Positions 1 through 8,520 of a DNA stretch of 64,000 nt are shown piece after piece. The stretch is taken from the NCBI RefSeq assembly GCF_015140235.1, contig NZ_AP023321.1:372001-436000 (forward strand), in the 5' to 3' direction. Both the position numbers and the translations under genes were made by a program. Origin of the DNA: Solibaculum mannosilyticum. GTDB lineage: Bacteria > Bacillota > Clostridia > Oscillospirales > Acutalibacteraceae. The first letter of the stretch is position 1. Each line of letters starts with the position of its first letter. The notes under the pieces are model-generated. The model ran no database searches. It saw nothing but the letters and a program-made list of their open reading frames with translations, and was not told the origin of the DNA.

Positions 1-1192
1 GCTGACTGCCCTGGCGCAAAGCCAGCTGCCAGTCATCAAACCCTTTATAATTGGGATTCCAAGTCAACCGCCGGCAATTCATGCCGTGCTTTTGCGCCAT
101 TAAGTAAATTTTGGATGCCCCGGCCATGGTCATTTTGTTGTTGTACTTGTCCATGTCATGGGCTTCGATAATCTCCTCTGTACCACTCTGCGCCAGCAAC
201 GCGAACATAGCGTCCAACGGACTGGTGTTATTGGCGCCGGCAATCGCGGCGAAAGTGCGCCCGGTCAGGCAATGGGAGATGTCTGCTTTCAAAAGACCTT
301 CAATCACATAAACGACACGGGCAGATGGATTTCCTGCCAGATGTACCGGGCTGCCCGATCCTGTCCCGCCCTTTTTTGAGGAAGACGAAAACCAGATATA
401 TTTTGCTCCCGGCTTTTCCGGCGGATCATCCTTGTTTTTCAGCGGTATATCCAGTTTGATCTGGAATCCCTGCAACATGCCGTCAAAGCCGATGGCAGGG
501 ATCAGGATGCCGGCTGTCTTTTGATAAAAAGCCATAGTCCAATGTCCACCGTTATCCTGGTAAAAGCCCGGCACTCCCTGCACCTTGCAGCCCTGCTTGA
601 TCAGCCGTTCTGTAATAGACCGGCATAGAAAAGGCGGTGGGGTGCTCTTAAATCCCAGTGCGTCAATCTGTTCATCAGACAGCCCGCGTTTAGGGGAGCG
701 CAGATGTTCCCGATGTGCCGGCCGCAGCGTAAGTTGAGCAAGCAGCAGGGATAGCGTCTGGTGGATCTCCGCTGGACTGGCCTTATTCGACTGTGGTACT
801 GTTTTTCGCTCGGAAGAAGAATGGCCGGCAGGGGCAGCCCAGGCCCCTGAAGTTGAAGGGCTTGGACTGGCCGGCCGCTGTTGGGCTTCATTCCCGGAGC
901 GTGCGTGTTCCTCTTGGATATTGTCACACAGAGCTTCTGCAATCTCCCAGTAGGCATCGGATGTAGTCGTATGGTTAAGTTCAGCATACAGCGCCAGCAT
1001 TCCGCCATGTGCATCGCAGTAGTTGCACCGCCAGACATTCTTGACGAAATTGACATTCATCCGTCCCCGGCGGTCACCGCAGAACGGGCAGTCCACATAG
1101 ACGCTGTTCGCCTGTTGACGCCTGATGCGTAGGTTTAATAGATTGACAACTTCCATGATGCCGAAAGGAAATTCATCCGGGTATGAGCCCAT
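1..1192 (-). CDS. CHC2 zinc-finger primase-like protein of the mobile element (3' end cut by window)
   Basis: The frame is open from an ATG at 1192 to the window edge, about 397 codons, so the C terminus is missing. A GGGAGG site lies 8 bases before the ATG. The N terminus carries a DnaG-type CHC2 zinc ribbon: C35-P-F-C38 and, about 18 residues on, C56-N-Y-C59 followed by DAHGG. A Pro/Ser-rich linker (roughly 100-135) leads to a region with FVIEG-like (VVYVIEGLLKADI) and IEAHDMD segments typical of the Toprim/DUF3854 domain in plasmid and phage primases. In this family such proteins prime element replication. It is the last visible gene of the leftward operon, 40 bases after the annealing-protein gene. 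Primase activity is inferred; the full domain set cannot be seen. Confidence 0.75.
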   Translation of the reverse strand, partial: MGSYPDEFPFGIMEVVNLLNLRIRRQQANSVYVDCPFCGDRRGRMNVNFVKNVWRCNYCDAHGGMLALYAELNHTTTSDAYWEIAEALCDNIQEEHARSGNEAQQRPASPSPSTSGAWAAPAGHSSSERKTVPQSNKASPAEIHQTLSLLLAQLTLRPAHREHLRSPKRGLSDEQIDALGFKSTPPPFLCRSITERLIKQGCKVQGVPGFYQDNGGHWTMAFYQKTAGILIPAIGFDGMLQGFQIKLDIPLKNKDDPPEKPGAKYIWFSSSSKKGGTGSGSPVHLAGNPSARVVYVIEGLLKADISHCLTGRTFAAIAGANNTSPLDAMFALLAQSGTEEIIEAHDMDKYNNKMTMAGASKIYLMAQKHGMNCRRLTWNPNYKGFDDWQLALRQGSQ

Positions 1193-1231
1193 TTGTCATT
1201 CCTCCCTTCATACCCGAGCCAGGGCTTCGCA

Positions 1232-2302
1232 TCAACCAGCCTTTTGAAGTGAATTGAGGACCAGTTGGGCAGCAGCCCGAACGATGTTGTCCTTGCTTTT
1301 GTTGCCCGGAGTCAAATAGAAACGCAGATTGACAGGCCGCTTCTTCGCCACCTCTGCGATAGTCAGCCCCCGGCATACGCCGCTGTCCACAACGACCTCC
1401 TGTGCCTGTTCCAGCGTCATCACCTTCAGAATATCCTCTACTGGCATATCCGGGGTGTATGCAGGGGCCTCTTGTACGACTTTGGCTTCGGGGACCTCCT
1501 GTGCCTCCTTGGCGACTGTCAGATCCTCCGCAGGGCGCTGAACTGGCAGTTCTTCCGCAGGGAGATGAATTGGCAATTCCTCCGCTGTCTTGCTGTTTTC
1601 CGGCTGCTCTGTCGTTGGCGCGGAATCCGCTGGCAGCGTATCCGTGTTTGTAGTAGGGCTTACCGGCAAACTCTGCTCATGGGCCGGAGTTGCTGCAGGC
1701 TGAATCTTCGTTCTTGCTGTTTCTGCGTTTTCAGATGCCCTCTGTGGCGTTTGTGTGCCCCCGGAAACGGAATTACCCTCGGAAAGAACAGCGGCCTTCT
1801 GCGAGGCGCTGGAGGGCTCCTGCGGCAACACAGTGCTCACAGGCGGAGTAATGGCAGAGGGCTGCGTTTTACTCACAGGCGCCGCTTTCTGTACGGAAGC
1901 GGCATGAGTGTCGGCGCTCACAAGCTGGATGCCAAATCCAGCGTCCGAAAGGGCCTGGCTCAACGCCTCATTTTGAGCTGCCTTCACAAAGTCCCTGCTA
2001 TCCTGCATGGTCTGCTGGGCAACGCTCACGCTGAACGGCTCCGCGTCACTGCGGTCCAGAAATACCTTGGCCTCGAAAATCGCCATCTGCTCTGTGATCC
2101 TCATGGCCGTCAGACGCATACGCCCGTTGGGGTGTGCCATTCGGAACCAGAGTTTCTGATAGGGTAAGTCCAATTTCATGGAGTCCCCGGCACGCCGGAG
2201 GAACTTCAGCGGATCAAACCCCGGTACCTTGTTCAGTTCCGCAGCGGCAGGAACGGCCTCGTACATCGTTTTTGCATTATTGTTGTTGTCACTCATCTTC
2301 AT
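1232..2302 (-). CDS. Probable single-strand annealing (Erf/Rad52-like) recombination protein
   Basis: Acidic protein of about 356 residues. The RBS AAGGAG allows starts at ATG 2302 (spacing 3) or ATG 2296 (spacing 9, which begins MSDNNNN and is perhaps better). The N-terminal half (about 15-130) has LPYQKLWFR, an AKVFLD strand and a FVKAAQNEALSQALSDAGFG helix; the last resembles the EtxAIGRALxxAGFG helix of Erf/Sak-type annealing proteins. A long Pro/Glu/Gln-rich linker (about 140-285) follows. The last 70 residues contain GLTIAEVAKKRPVNLRFYL, similar to the ExoX-like C-terminal module found at the end of phage annealing proteins. It sits in an operon with a RecD2 helicase and a YqaJ exonuclease, the normal partner of such a protein. 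The similarity is weak and judged by eye; a plain 'hypothetical protein' is the safe alternative. Confidence 0.5.
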   Translation of the reverse strand: MKMSDNNNNAKTMYEAVPAAAELNKVPGFDPLKFLRRAGDSMKLDLPYQKLWFRMAHPNGRMRLTAMRITEQMAIFEAKVFLDRSDAEPFSVSVAQQTMQDSRDFVKAAQNEALSQALSDAGFGIQLVSADTHAASVQKAAPVSKTQPSAITPPVSTVLPQEPSSASQKAAVLSEGNSVSGGTQTPQRASENAETARTKIQPAATPAHEQSLPVSPTTNTDTLPADSAPTTEQPENSKTAEELPIHLPAEELPVQRPAEDLTVAKEAQEVPEAKVVQEAPAYTPDMPVEDILKVMTLEQAQEVVVDSGVCRGLTIAEVAKKRPVNLRFYLTPGNKSKDNIVRAAAQLVLNSLQKAG

Positions 2303-2365
2303 AAACTCCTTCCTGTATAATAAATAGGGGACGCCGGGCATTTTTCTGCACCTTGCGTCACATTT

Positions 2366-4660
2366 TTAGCCTGCGTGCTTCAATTCTTTTTCCAAGTCCG
2401 CCGGAACGGGAATACCGGCCCGCCGGGCGTACGCCTTATAGTACAGGTGGATGCGCTCACCCAGAAGCGTGTTGCGTTTGCCGATCTCGTTGCGATGGAT
2501 TGCCATGAACAGTACCTGCTTTTGACCGATGAGCACCACACGCTTTTTTGCGCGGGTAATGCCAGTGTAGAGCAGATTTCGATAGAGCATGACAGTATGT
2601 GCCTTTAAGAGCGGCATAATGACCGTATCGTACTCGCTGCCCATTGCTTTATGAATCGTGGTGGCATAGGCGAGGTCCAGATTGACCATATCCTCTATGC
2701 CGTACTCCAACTCACGGCCCACACCGAAGTCAAGTCCAACGCGAGTTCCATCTTCATCATTTTTGATATAGCGGATGAATCCCAGGTCGCCATTGGATAC
2801 CTTGGCAGTGTTTTTGGTCTGCATGATCCGGTCATTGACCCTGAATACCTTGACACCGATTTTGATTTCTTCCTCGGCGGAACGGAACGGGTTAACCACT
2901 TCGCGGATCGCTTCGTTGAGCTGTTCCGCAGAGGCCGCGCCATCCGAGCGGAAAGGCGACAGGATCTGCACCCGGTCAATCCCACTTTCCTCGATCTCCC
3001 GGCAGTAGCGGGCAACAATTCGTTCAGCGGCTTCCGCCTGATTGTTGCTTGCCATGAAAACGAAATCCTGGCCGTAGTACAGCTTGGTGTTGCCTTCGTT
3101 AATGAATTTGGCGTTGTAGGCGATCAGGCTGTCCTTGGACTGACGGAAAATCTGATCCAGCACCGTCACGGTGATAAGGCCGCAGTCAATCAGTTCGCGG
3201 AACACATTCCCGGCGCCTACACTGGGAAGCTGATCCGGGTCTCCGACAAGAATGACCCGTGCTCCACCTTTGATGCGTGAGAAAAATTTATTTGCCAGCC
3301 ACATGTCCACCATGGAAAACTCGTCCACAATGATCAAATCGGCCGAAAGCGGCTCTTGGGTGTTGTTGCGTTTTATTTCATCTTCCTCGCTGGCGAGCCC
3401 CAAAATGCTGTGCAGCGTTTTGGCCTTATCAACCCCGGTGCTTTCCGCCATACGCCGGCTGGCTCGGCCTGTCGGCGCCATCAAGGCGATCTCTCCCTGG
3501 GGATGCAGGCGGCGGTAGACCTCCAAAATTGTTTTCAGCACGGTTGTCTTGCCGGTGCCCGGGGAGCCTGTGATGATGGAAAGATTGTGGCGATAGGTTG
3601 CATACACAGCCGCTTCCTGTTTTGAGGACAGCGCCAATCCAATTTCTCGTTTGACCTGCTCCAAAATTTGTTCGATCTTCTCCGGAGCAGGAGGCTCCAC
3701 CACACGCATCGCAATCCGGCGGGCGGTTTCATCCTCTTGTGCAAACACACGGGGAAGATAAATGTCTCCTTTGACGGATACGACCTCTCCATGCAGGATC
3801 ATATCTTCGAGGACATCGCTGACCTCTTGTGCATGGAGCCGAAGCGAAGGAATAGGGATTTTAGCGTTGAGTAATTGGAGCGCCTCTTTTTGCAAAGCCT
3901 CACTGGTCAAAAACAAATGTCCGTTTTTCCCCTTGCTATCCTCCAACGCCCAGAACAAGGCGCCTTTGATTCGCATAGGGGCGCGCAGGTCGCCTCCGTT
4001 TTTCTGAACGATGGCATCCACCCTTAAAAAGCCAAAACCGGATATTTGGCAAAGCTCAAACGGACTCTTTTTCAAAATGTCCACGCTGGCCGGGCCGAAA
4101 AACTGATAAATCTTCTGCGCTGTTTTCGGTGTAATCTTGAACGGGGAGAGCAGCGTCATCAGGTCTTGCAACATCCGGCTCTCTGCATATGAGGTCTTGA
4201 TGGCCTCCAGCTTGTTCTCCGTGATGCCCTTGATCTCCAGCAGCCGCTCCGGGCGATTTTGCAGAATGTCCAGTGTCTCCACGCCGAAGCGTGATACGAT
4301 CTGTTTGGCGAGCGCCGGCCCAATGCCTTTGATAAGGCCAGAGGCCAGATAGCCTTCCACTCCACTCTTGGTTTGAGGGACAATTTCATGCCACTGCTCC
4401 ACCTGAAGCTGCATCCCATACTTTCCTTTTTTCCATTCGCCATCCAGTTCCAGTTCTACCGCATCTGTGCGGGGCAGTTCGTAGCCGGTTGCCACAAACC
4501 GAATCAGATGATCCTTGCGTCGGCGGATAGACCTGGCTTCTTCGGGTACATCCTTCTCCGCGGTTTTTACACTGATGATGCAGAACTTATTTGCAGGATT
4601 ATAGTAAATTGTCCCATCATAAGTTCCTCTATGGATCAAATCATTTTCCTCCTTTCTCAT
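2366..4660 (-). CDS. RecD2-like ATP-dependent DNA helicase
   Basis: 764-residue SF1B helicase. The N-terminal third has the OB-like fold and tandem helix-hairpin-helix repeats of RecD2 (GIGPALAKQIVSRFG, IKGITENKLEAI, ISGFGFLRVDAI, residues about 110-215). The motor follows: Walker A GSPGTGKT at about 365-372, Walker B IIVDEFSM near 446, motif III GDPDQLPSVG, a DQIFRQ arm, and a C-terminal UvrD_C_2-type motif (TTIHKAMGSEYD, then LLYTGITRAKK). The usual THKSQG is changed to IHKAMG. It would unwind duplex DNA 5'-3' during element replication or recombination. The start overlaps the stop of the upstream YqaJ gene by 4 bases (ATGA), so the two are translationally coupled. The family call is firm; its exact role in the element is inferred. 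Confidence 0.9.
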   Translation of the reverse strand: MRKEENDLIHRGTYDGTIYYNPANKFCIISVKTAEKDVPEEARSIRRRKDHLIRFVATGYELPRTDAVELELDGEWKKGKYGMQLQVEQWHEIVPQTKSGVEGYLASGLIKGIGPALAKQIVSRFGVETLDILQNRPERLLEIKGITENKLEAIKTSYAESRMLQDLMTLLSPFKITPKTAQKIYQFFGPASVDILKKSPFELCQISGFGFLRVDAIVQKNGGDLRAPMRIKGALFWALEDSKGKNGHLFLTSEALQKEALQLLNAKIPIPSLRLHAQEVSDVLEDMILHGEVVSVKGDIYLPRVFAQEDETARRIAMRVVEPPAPEKIEQILEQVKREIGLALSSKQEAAVYATYRHNLSIITGSPGTGKTTVLKTILEVYRRLHPQGEIALMAPTGRASRRMAESTGVDKAKTLHSILGLASEEDEIKRNNTQEPLSADLIIVDEFSMVDMWLANKFFSRIKGGARVILVGDPDQLPSVGAGNVFRELIDCGLITVTVLDQIFRQSKDSLIAYNAKFINEGNTKLYYGQDFVFMASNNQAEAAERIVARYCREIEESGIDRVQILSPFRSDGAASAEQLNEAIREVVNPFRSAEEEIKIGVKVFRVNDRIMQTKNTAKVSNGDLGFIRYIKNDEDGTRVGLDFGVGRELEYGIEDMVNLDLAYATTIHKAMGSEYDTVIMPLLKAHTVMLYRNLLYTGITRAKKRVVLIGQKQVLFMAIHRNEIGKRNTLLGERIHLYYKAYARRAGIPVPADLEKELKHAG

Positions 4661-5721
4661 GCCGTCTTGGTATCAATTTTCACACTGAACCTTCGGGATT
4701 CTGAAACGGTTACATACTGCTCGTAAATATCAGGGTGGTCCAGCTTCAGCCGTATCAGATTGTCTTTGTCAATGCCGGGCGTTCTCACTGGATTGTAGGT
4801 GACAATATAGTTCACCCCATCCTGTTGGCAAACGGCCTTGCAGCTCTTGCCCATTTCCGCAACCAGCGCCGCCTTCAGCCGCTTCATATCCGCCTCGATC
4901 TCTTTGCTGCCTGCTTCCGTGAGTTTCTTCTGCTCTTGGAGCTGGAGATAGCGCATCAATTTGGCTGTCAGGCTCAAATCAAGCGTTACAACGGGGGCAT
5001 CCTGATCCGCGGAGCCCGTATGCCGGCGCACGCTTTCAAGCACCAGATCACCATCTTCGGTATAAGGCGGCGGCGTCCTGGTAAGAACATGGTTTTCCCA
5101 GAAATACTGCTCCAGGAAAATCATCTCCTCCTCATAGGACTCATCCCGCCGGATTTCACGAATAATGGTTTCTTCCTCGTTGTTGCCATACAGGCAGCAG
5201 AAGAAGCAGCGATCCACATTCATGACAGCCATATAGTGCCGCCCTTGGGTTTCATAATAGACGGGAACAGTTTCTTCACCGTTTAGCCACCAGTTATCCC
5301 TTGCGTTATAATTTGTCGTTTTAATCTCCAGAATTGCGGTACTGCCATCCGGCAATTCCACAAAATAGTCCACATCGGCCAGCATCCACGAATACTGTGG
5401 GTGCTGGAACATTTTTTTGATCTGATAGACCTTGTACCCTGTGCGGTGTTGGAATATCTTCGCCACCAACGGCTCCAACAGGTGCCCCATTTCCAGAGCA
5501 ACCCAGTTGTCCTCATTATCTTCGACCGCTACAATATTCAACTTGTCAAAGTAGAGGTCTCTTGCCGTCCGCCAGGGTGAAATTCCCAGCAGAGCCGCCA
5601 CATCACTGCCGCCAATCCCTTTCCGGCGGTATGCAAGCCATTCCTCTTCGGACAGGCCCGCCGTTTCCACCAAAATTTGGGGTTGACTTCGCTTTTCGGC
5701 GGCTACATTGCTCGCCGGCAT
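4657..5721 (-). CDS. YqaJ-family (lambda exonuclease-like) recombinase nuclease
   Basis: About 354 residues. The frame also allows GTG 5730, but that lies almost on top of the GGAGG; ATG 5721 has a sensible spacing of about 9-11. Hallmarks of the YqaJ/PD-(D/E)XK fold are visible in order: GIGGSDVAALLG (near 40), EMGHLLEPLVAKIFQ (near 80), the catalytic core ADVDYFV...ILEIKTTN (about 115-140) and ETQGRHYMAVM. The enzyme should resect double-stranded ends 5'-3' in partnership with an annealing protein. It is the first substantial gene of the leftward operon and is coupled by ATGA overlap to the RecD2 gene. The C-terminal third (after about 240) is helical and less conserved. Confidence 0.9.
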   Translation of the reverse strand: MPASNVAAEKRSQPQILVETAGLSEEEWLAYRRKGIGGSDVAALLGISPWRTARDLYFDKLNIVAVEDNEDNWVALEMGHLLEPLVAKIFQHRTGYKVYQIKKMFQHPQYSWMLADVDYFVELPDGSTAILEIKTTNYNARDNWWLNGEETVPVYYETQGRHYMAVMNVDRCFFCCLYGNNEEETIIREIRRDESYEEEMIFLEQYFWENHVLTRTPPPYTEDGDLVLESVRRHTGSADQDAPVVTLDLSLTAKLMRYLQLQEQKKLTEAGSKEIEADMKRLKAALVAEMGKSCKAVCQQDGVNYIVTYNPVRTPGIDKDNLIRLKLDHPDIYEQYVTVSESRRFSVKIDTKTA

Positions 5722-5723
5722 CT

Positions 5724-5876
5724 TTAGCACCCCCTCCGTGTTCGGCGGGGAATAGCGTGTACTCGAATCATTGGACTATGGACTTGGCTGGATTTGGGCA
5801 CCTTCTGATGCTGCCAGTTCTCCAAAGGCCATTTCCTTTTTGCCATAGGCTCCTGCCTTCGCTTTTTTACATTCAT
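5724..5876 (-). CDS. Possible small basic protein ahead of the yqaJ gene
   Basis: A 50-codon frame beginning MNVKKRRQEP and ending RRTRRGC; its stop lies 3 bases before the ATG of the YqaJ gene. It is very basic (about 14 Lys/Arg). AGAAAGGCAGG lies 8 bases before the ATG. Small basic leader proteins are common at the head of phage recombination operons, but no family is recognisable and the composition could arise by chance. Confidence 0.3.
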   Translation of the reverse strand: MNVKKRRQEPMAKRKWPLENWQHQKVPKSSQVHSPMIRVHAIPRRTRRGC

Positions 5877-6022
5877 GCGTGTTACCTGCCTTTCTGTAGT
5901 TTGATATATCCTCAAAGCCGTTTCCGGCATTTGGGCGACAAAAAAGCGAGCATGACAAAGGGCAAAACGCCTGTTGTCCATAGTTGCCTATGAACCAATG
6001 TCATCCTCGCTGATGGGGAAAC

Positions 6023-6056
6023 CCCGAAAAATAAAAAAAGCCAGTAATATACTGGC
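6023..6056 (-). terminator. Early intrinsic terminator in the leader of the element's leftward operon
   Basis: On the minus strand a perfect 7-bp stem GCCAGTA/TACTGGC (6040-6056, ATA loop) is followed by TTTTTTTATTTTT. It lies about 130 bases downstream of the leftward promoter and 300 bases before the YqaJ start, so readthrough or antitermination is needed to express the operon. Confidence 0.65.
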
Positions 6057-6130
6057 CCGAATGGGCGCAGCAATACTACTGGCACAAATACAATCTTAAC
6101 TGCGTGTGCAATGCAGGGCTTTGAGCCTTG

Positions 6131-6154
6131 CCGTACAGATACAAGATCTGTATC
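6131..6154. repeat. Dyad CGTACAGAT/ATCTGTA in the element control region
   Basis: TACAGAT-ACAAG-ATCTGTA (6134-6152) is an inverted repeat. Its left part CGTACAGAT is repeated exactly at 6332-6340, in a larger dyad. Probable protein-binding site (regulator, Xis or integrase arm). Confidence 0.5.
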
Positions 6155-6190
6155 CCACATGGGGAACGCACAAAAATCAATTACAAGTAC

Positions 6191-6219
6191 AGGGTAGCAC
6201 AATATATTGATTTAGTCAA
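6191..6219 (-). promoter_or_regulatory. Leftward promoter of the element operon
   Basis: Minus strand: -35 TTGACT (6214-6219), 17-base spacer ending TGC, -10 TACCCT (6191-6196). It points toward the YqaJ-RecD2 operon with a long leader. Confidence 0.55.
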
Positions 6220-6260
6220 GAATGAATATCTATATTTGGTGTTTCGGGCGCGTGCTTTTA

Positions 6261-6284
6261 CTTTCTCAAAAGTTTTTGAGAAAG
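6261..6284. repeat. Perfect 24-base palindrome-like dyad
   Basis: CTTTCTCAAAA-GT-TTTTGAGAAAG, two 11-base arms with a 2-base centre. No T-tract follows it, so an operator is more likely than a terminator. Apart from the listed dyads and promoters I see no gene in 5877-6661. Confidence 0.55.
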
Positions 6285-6330
6285 CATGTAATGTGTGCAG
6301 AAATTCCTGCACCATTTTCCTATTTATAGG

Positions 6331-6371
6331 GCGTACAGATATAGCAGGATGTTCCATGCTGATCTGTACGC
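6331..6371. repeat. 10-bp inverted repeat GCGTACAGAT/ATCTGTACGC
   Basis: Left arm 6331-6340, right arm 6362-6371, with inner arms AGCA/TGCT. It shares CGTACAGAT with the dyad at 6131. Two related sites 200 bases apart flank the leftward promoter and the 6261 palindrome. Confidence 0.55.
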
Positions 6372-6577
6372 CTTTGTACTTTGAAAAAAGAATAACTCTG
6401 TTTCAGGGGTTATACAGGGAGCGCGGATAGTGTGCGGAGACTTTGTGTGCTCACCCACGGTTGAAATACTGCATAGCAGGCCCTGGCAATACGCGGCGGA
6501 AAGCCCCGGCGCAGGAAGTGACCTGGGACAGCTTACTTAAATATTTGGAATCGAACGCCTTGTTTTTTACTTTTTTG

Positions 6578-6606
6578 TTGATGTGGCGGCAGAGAAAGCG
6601 TATATG
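6578..6606 (+). promoter_or_regulatory. Promoter for xis-int
   Basis: TTGATG (6578-6583), 17 bases, TATATG (6601-6606), or TATGAT at 6603 with a 19-base spacer. About 55 bases before the xis GTG. Confidence 0.45.
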
Positions 6607-6661
6607 ATATATGTAGGGAATCGTAGGCTTCTTTGTCGGCCACACAGAAAGGAGGCTATTC

Positions 6662-6871
6662 GTGGCTGATAAACAATTTCTTGAAAACACAGATCGGAAT
6701 AATGCAGAAAAACGGAGCTATTCCGTTTCAGAGGCTGCTGAGATCCTGGGCGTCAGCAAACGCTCCATTTATAACCTGTGCGCCAGCGGAGCATTCAAAT
6801 CTGTACGCATAGGGACTAAATTGAGGATTTCCAGAAAGTCCTTTGACGAATGGCTTGATGGTTCCGATTGA
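6662..6871 (+). CDS. xis: Excisionase-type winged-helix DNA-binding protein
   Basis: 69 residues, GTG start with GGAGG 6 bases upstream. The sequence SVSEAAEILGVSKRSIYNLCASGAFKSVRIGTKLRISRKSF, read in parts, is the MerR-like 'helix-turn-helix domain 17/excisionase' fold: recognition helix at about 24-40 and a wing VRIGTKLRI at about 50-58. Such small proteins bend attachment-site DNA and set the direction of the adjacent tyrosine recombinase toward excision. The integrase gene starts 21 bases downstream, so the two form one operon. It may also repress or activate the divergent leftward operon, which shares the dyad-rich control region. The family is clear; the excision role rests on context. 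Confidence 0.85.
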   Translation: MADKQFLENTDRNNAEKRSYSVSEAAEILGVSKRSIYNLCASGAFKSVRIGTKLRISRKSFDEWLDGSD

Positions 6872-6892
6872 TTTGGAAGGGAGCCTACAACT

Positions 6893-8323
6893 ATGGCATC
6901 AATACAGAAACGCGGTAAGAAATATGCTGTTGTCTACACCTATGATGACTCAAAAGGTGAGAAGAAACAGAAGTGGGAAACTTTTATAACCAAAAAAGAG
7001 GCGTTGAAGCGGAAAGCCGCGGTGGAAAATGAGATCAATAACGGCACTTTTATTCCGCCCAGTGAACTGACCGTAAAAGATTTTCTGCGAGACTTTGTAG
7101 AACTATATGGAACCAAAAGATGGGGACTGTCTGTTTATGCTTCTAATAATGGCTTAATCAGCAATTACATTAACCCGTTGATTGGGGACGAAATTGTGCA
7201 GGACATCAATCGCAGGTCAGTGGACCAATTCATCCAGAAGCTGCAGAAAACGCCTCCAATCGAAACTCCATACAGACATGCACGGACAGACTTTGTTACG
7301 CCATGCACCATTGAAAAGATTATTAAGCTGATGCGCTGTGCATTTCATCAGGCTGTCCGCTGGGACATTATTGGTAAAAATCCGTTCGAGGATGCAATCT
7401 TGCCCAAGCGGGAGAAAAAGGTCAGAGCCATCTGGACTGCCGATATTATTCGAGATGCTCTCAACCACTGCTCGGATGGAAAGCTGTATGTCGCAATCAA
7501 CCTGGCCTTTGCCTGCTCCATGCGGATGGGCGAAATCACCGGCCTTACATGGGACTGTGTTCATATATCAGATGAAGAAATCGCTCGGGATGATGCCTTC
7601 GTCTGGATTGAAAAAGAGCTGGCCCGTGTTGACCAGAAGGCTATCAACGCAGTTGGCGAAAAGGACATCCTCTTTGTATTCCCGCGCTTGATGGGCGGGA
7701 AGTCTTCTACGCGGCTCGTTTTGAAAAAGCCTAAAACAGAAAGCAGCATTCGTAAGGTTTGGATTCCGCGAACTCTTGCCTTTATCTTGCGGGAATGGAA
7801 AGAGAAGCAGGACAAGCTCAAGGAGTTTATGGGCGATGACTATATCGACTACAATCTGGTTTTGGCGCAGGAAACGGGCCGCCCCTGTGAAGATCGGATT
7901 ATTGGAAATCAGTTTGAACGATTGAAAAAATCCGCTGGTCTTCCAAATGTTGTTTTTCATTCTCTCCGTCACTCCAGCACAACTTATAAGCTGAAAATCA
8001 ATAAGGGAGATGTTAAGGCAACGCAGGGTGATACCGGTCATGCACAAAGCGACATGGTTACCCAAGTTTACGCACACATCTTGGATGAGGATCGGAAGGT
8101 CAACGCCCAGAAATTCGAAATGGCCTTTTATGCGAACGCGGATTTGCGTGGCGTTGAGCAAAGGCTTCGCGCAGAAAGCGCCGTTGCTGAACCTGACTCT
8201 GAAATTCTGCTGAAGCAGTTGGAGGCTAAACCCGAACTCATGGATGCCTTCACGAAAAAGTTTGTTGAGCAGTATGGAGAACAGATTATGAATCAGTTAG
8301 CAAAAAAACTGATTGGTGCATAA
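6893..8323 (+). CDS. int: Site-specific tyrosine recombinase (integrase)
   Basis: 476 residues. The N terminus (1-55) is an AP2-like arm-binding domain (RGKKYAVVYTYDD). A SAM-like core-binding domain (about 60-170) follows, then the catalytic domain with R211 (SMRMGEI), a Lys in the beta hairpin (KKPKTESSIRK, about 280), H356-S-L-R359, G382-H383 and the nucleophile Y393 (QVYAHI). All required residues are present, so it should be active. The C terminus has about 80 extra residues of helical sequence. It is adjacent to xis and only 230 bases from a tRNA-Arg gene, the classic target arrangement. A hairpin terminator follows at 8365. It belongs to the Tn916/phage-type integrases of Firmicutes. 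Confidence 0.95.
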   Translation: MASIQKRGKKYAVVYTYDDSKGEKKQKWETFITKKEALKRKAAVENEINNGTFIPPSELTVKDFLRDFVELYGTKRWGLSVYASNNGLISNYINPLIGDEIVQDINRRSVDQFIQKLQKTPPIETPYRHARTDFVTPCTIEKIIKLMRCAFHQAVRWDIIGKNPFEDAILPKREKKVRAIWTADIIRDALNHCSDGKLYVAINLAFACSMRMGEITGLTWDCVHISDEEIARDDAFVWIEKELARVDQKAINAVGEKDILFVFPRLMGGKSSTRLVLKKPKTESSIRKVWIPRTLAFILREWKEKQDKLKEFMGDDYIDYNLVLAQETGRPCEDRIIGNQFERLKKSAGLPNVVFHSLRHSSTTYKLKINKGDVKATQGDTGHAQSDMVTQVYAHILDEDRKVNAQKFEMAFYANADLRGVEQRLRAESAVAEPDSEILLKQLEAKPELMDAFTKKFVEQYGEQIMNQLAKKLIGA

Positions 8324-8364
8324 ATACACAGGAAAGCATGAGACGACATAAAACGCTGCGGCAG

Positions 8365-8392
8365 TGCTCATTAGCAAAATGAGCAGTTTTTT
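8365..8392 (+). terminator. Terminator of xis-int
   Basis: TGCTCATT (8365-8372), 5-base loop, AATGAGCA (8378-8385), then GTTTTTT. Confidence 0.85.
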
Positions 8393-8520
8393 CAAGTTTG
8401 GCATAAAAATCGTTCGAGTCCTGTGATGGAAATTTGAGCAGATGGGAGTAAGAAGTCTCCACTCTAACCAATGATAAAAAGGAAATCTGTTCTAATCCTC
8501 GTAGCGAAAAAAGATAAGGA

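Noticed and set aside
601-1056. 151-codon minus-strand frame beginning MSISSRM
   Set aside because: It is a different frame from the CHC2 zinc-finger gene, which reads through the same stretch with Cys motifs intact.
5912-6202. 96-codon minus-strand frame starting MCYPVLVIDF near the leftward promoter
   Set aside because: It runs through the intrinsic terminator, has no ribosome site and its hydrophobic content follows from the T-tract; kept as leader RNA.
6128-6430. 100-codon plus-strand frame in the element control region
   Set aside because: It has no ribosome site and spans both dyads and the palindrome; it looks non-coding.
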